Position numbers and translations under genes: made by a program. Positions 6,781-7,894 of a stretch of 7,894 nucleotides of DNA are shown one piece after another. Position 1 is the stretch's first letter. The number at the start of each line of letters is the position of its first letter. A model generated the notes under the pieces. That model made no database searches. It was not told where the DNA came from and worked only from the letters and a program-made list of their open reading frames with translations. The stretch comes from an uncultured Eubacteriales bacterium (GTDB taxonomy: Bacteria > Bacillota > Clostridia > Oscillospirales > Butyricicoccaceae): contig CAKUPI010000075.1 in NCBI GenBank assembly GCA_934675045.1, positions 1-7,894 on the forward strand. Reading direction: 5' to 3'.

Positions 6781-7827
6781 ATGTTAGGGTTGAAAAGAAG
6801 TTTATCTCTGGTTTGTGTGCTTTGCATGATGGCGGGTCTGCTGTCCGGCTGCGGTGATTCCAACAAGCCGACGCTGACCGTCTACAACTGGGGCGACTAC
6901 ATCGATGAAGAGGTCAACGCCATGTTCGAAAAGGAGTTCGACTGCAAGGTCGTTTACGCCACCTTTGAACAGAACGAGGACATGTACACCAAAATCAAAA
7001 ACTCGAAATCCACATACGATGTCGTCGTGCCCTCGGACTATATGATCGAGCGCATGATCAAAGAAGATATGCTCGCCCCCCTCGACAAGGAAAAAATCCC
7101 CAATCTCGCGTATATGAACCCCTACTGCATGGATCTCAACTTCGATCCGGGCAATCTCTATTCCGTCCCCTATATGTGGGGCACCGTGGGCATTGTCTAC
7201 AACGAAACCATGGTAACCGAAGCGCCCACCAGCTGGAGCGATTTGTGGGACCCGGCCTATGAAAAGAACCTGTTCATGATGAACAGCGTGCGCGACAGCA
7301 TGATGATAGGCCTGCTTGTCCTCGGCTATGACATGAACACCCGCGACCCTGCGCAAATCGAGCAGGCCCGCGAAAAGCTCTATGAGCAGAAGCCTCTGGT
7401 TCTGGCCTATACCGGCGATGAGATCAAGGACAAAATGATTCAGGGCGAGGCCGCCATGGGCGTCATCTATTCGGGCGACGCCATCACCGTCATGGACCCC
7501 GACGAGGGCAACCCCGACCTGAAGTACGTCATCCCCGAAGAGGGCACCAACCTCTGGTTTGACAACATGTGCGTGCTCAAGGATTCCAAAAATATCGATC
7601 TGGCCATGGAATACATCAACTTCATGTGCCGCGAGGACATCGCCGCCATGAACCGCGACTTCATCAACTACCTGACCCCGCAGACGCAGGTGTACGAGTC
7701 GCTCGACGCCGAGACGCAGGCCACCTATCCCGACGAGGACGTCCTCGCCAAGTGTGACGTTTACTACGACCTGCAGGATCTTGCTTCGATGTATGACCAA
7801 ATGTGGACCAGCGTGCTGGTCGACTAA
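6781..7827 (+). CDS. potD: Spermidine/putrescine-binding lipoprotein PotD
   Basis: A 348-residue extracellular solute-binding protein that delivers polyamine to PotBC. A lipoprotein signal peptide (basic KR at 5-6, hydrophobic 8-21) ends in lipobox LSGC, with lipidated Cys24. The mature part opens with TLTVYNWGDYIDEEV (31-45). By position it matches ligand-pocket residues known from E. coli PotD: Trp37, Tyr40, Ser85 and Tyr87 (PSDYM), Trp259 and Asp261 (LWFDNM), and Tyr297 (NYLTP). Two pocket sites differ: the DxxE acidic pair appears as NSVRDS (168-173), and the Trp229 position appears as Tyr230 (GVIYSGDA). The ATG at 6781 is chosen; its ribosome binding site is weak (AAGTAGGT only 2 nt away, or AAGAAAG 7 nt away). 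TTG at 6778 or 6790 is possible and would change the protein by one or three residues. It is the last gene of the operon. Confidence 0.94.
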   Translation: MLGLKRSLSLVCVLCMMAGLLSGCGDSNKPTLTVYNWGDYIDEEVNAMFEKEFDCKVVYATFEQNEDMYTKIKNSKSTYDVVVPSDYMIERMIKEDMLAPLDKEKIPNLAYMNPYCMDLNFDPGNLYSVPYMWGTVGIVYNETMVTEAPTSWSDLWDPAYEKNLFMMNSVRDSMMIGLLVLGYDMNTRDPAQIEQAREKLYEQKPLVLAYTGDEIKDKMIQGEAAMGVIYSGDAITVMDPDEGNPDLKYVIPEEGTNLWFDNMCVLKDSKNIDLAMEYINFMCREDIAAMNRDFINYLTPQTQVYESLDAETQATYPDEDVLAKCDVYYDLQDLASMYDQMWTSVLVD

Positions 7828-7828
7828 A

Positions 7829-7866
7829 CGCCCGCAAAGCAGAGCGGGGCGCGGAGAGTTTTCTAG
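7829..7866 (+). terminator. Possible terminator after potD
   Basis: CGCCCGC (7829-7835) can pair with GCGGGGCG (7844-7851) with one bulged G, giving a strong GC stem just past the potD stop. Only a short T-run (TTTT, 7859-7862) follows, 7 nt beyond the stem, so termination efficiency is uncertain. The rest of the sequence to the window end shows nothing else. Confidence 0.4.
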
Positions 7867-7894
7867 TCCGTGTTTTCCGAACGCTTGCCTGCAC

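Noticed and set aside
6802..7800. Minus-strand open frame of 332 codons opposite potD
   Set aside because: It is a shadow frame: Val/His-rich translation with no recognisable motif, lying wholly within potD.
1..7894. Search for a novel defence, mobile or biosynthetic system
   Set aside because: All large coding regions belong to known core families; no transposase, integrase, repeat array, toxin-antitoxin pair or tRNA is visible on either strand.

Overview
The window looks like chromosomal core sequence from a GC-rich member of the Firmicutes, class Clostridia, plausibly a gut-type Oscillospirales relative. The evidence is a clostridial-style PotA, strong AGGAGG-type ribosome binding sites, sigma-A consensus promoters, a zinc-ribbon L32, and a PDZ/radical-SAM DUF512 protein next to der. 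The lineage is inferred from protein character and gene content, not from a database search.

The left half (1-2763) is read on the minus strand. A consensus promoter (TTGACA, 17-nt spacer, TATAAT) drives yceD (DUF177) and rpmF (ribosomal protein L32), and a good intrinsic terminator follows. Beyond the terminator lie a DUF512 protein (PDZ-like domain plus radical SAM) and der (EngA, ribosome-assembly GTPase). These two are tightly coupled, and der runs off the left edge. The theme is ribosome production and assembly. Divergently transcribed on the plus strand is an RluA-family RNA pseudouridine synthase (2851-3813), which fits the same theme.

The right half (3913-7894) is a complete polyamine (spermidine/putrescine-type) ABC importer operon on the plus strand. 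An extended -10 promoter precedes potA (ATPase), potB and potC (permeases), and potD (substrate-binding lipoprotein). potA/potB and potB/potC overlap (14 and 4 nt). potD follows after a 71-nt gap that holds a small GC hairpin and a T-rich stretch. PotD would capture polyamine at the outer face of the membrane, PotB and PotC form the channel, and PotA powers import. No linked regulator is visible.

I see no mobile element, CRISPR array, tRNA/rRNA, phage gene or defence system, and nothing that amounts to a new biological system. The observations most worth checking are substitutions in the PotA ABC signature, an uncharacterised radical-SAM protein coupled to der, overlapping divergent promoters between yceD and the pseudouridine synthase, and a terminator that separates rpmF from DUF512-der with no obvious promoter after it.
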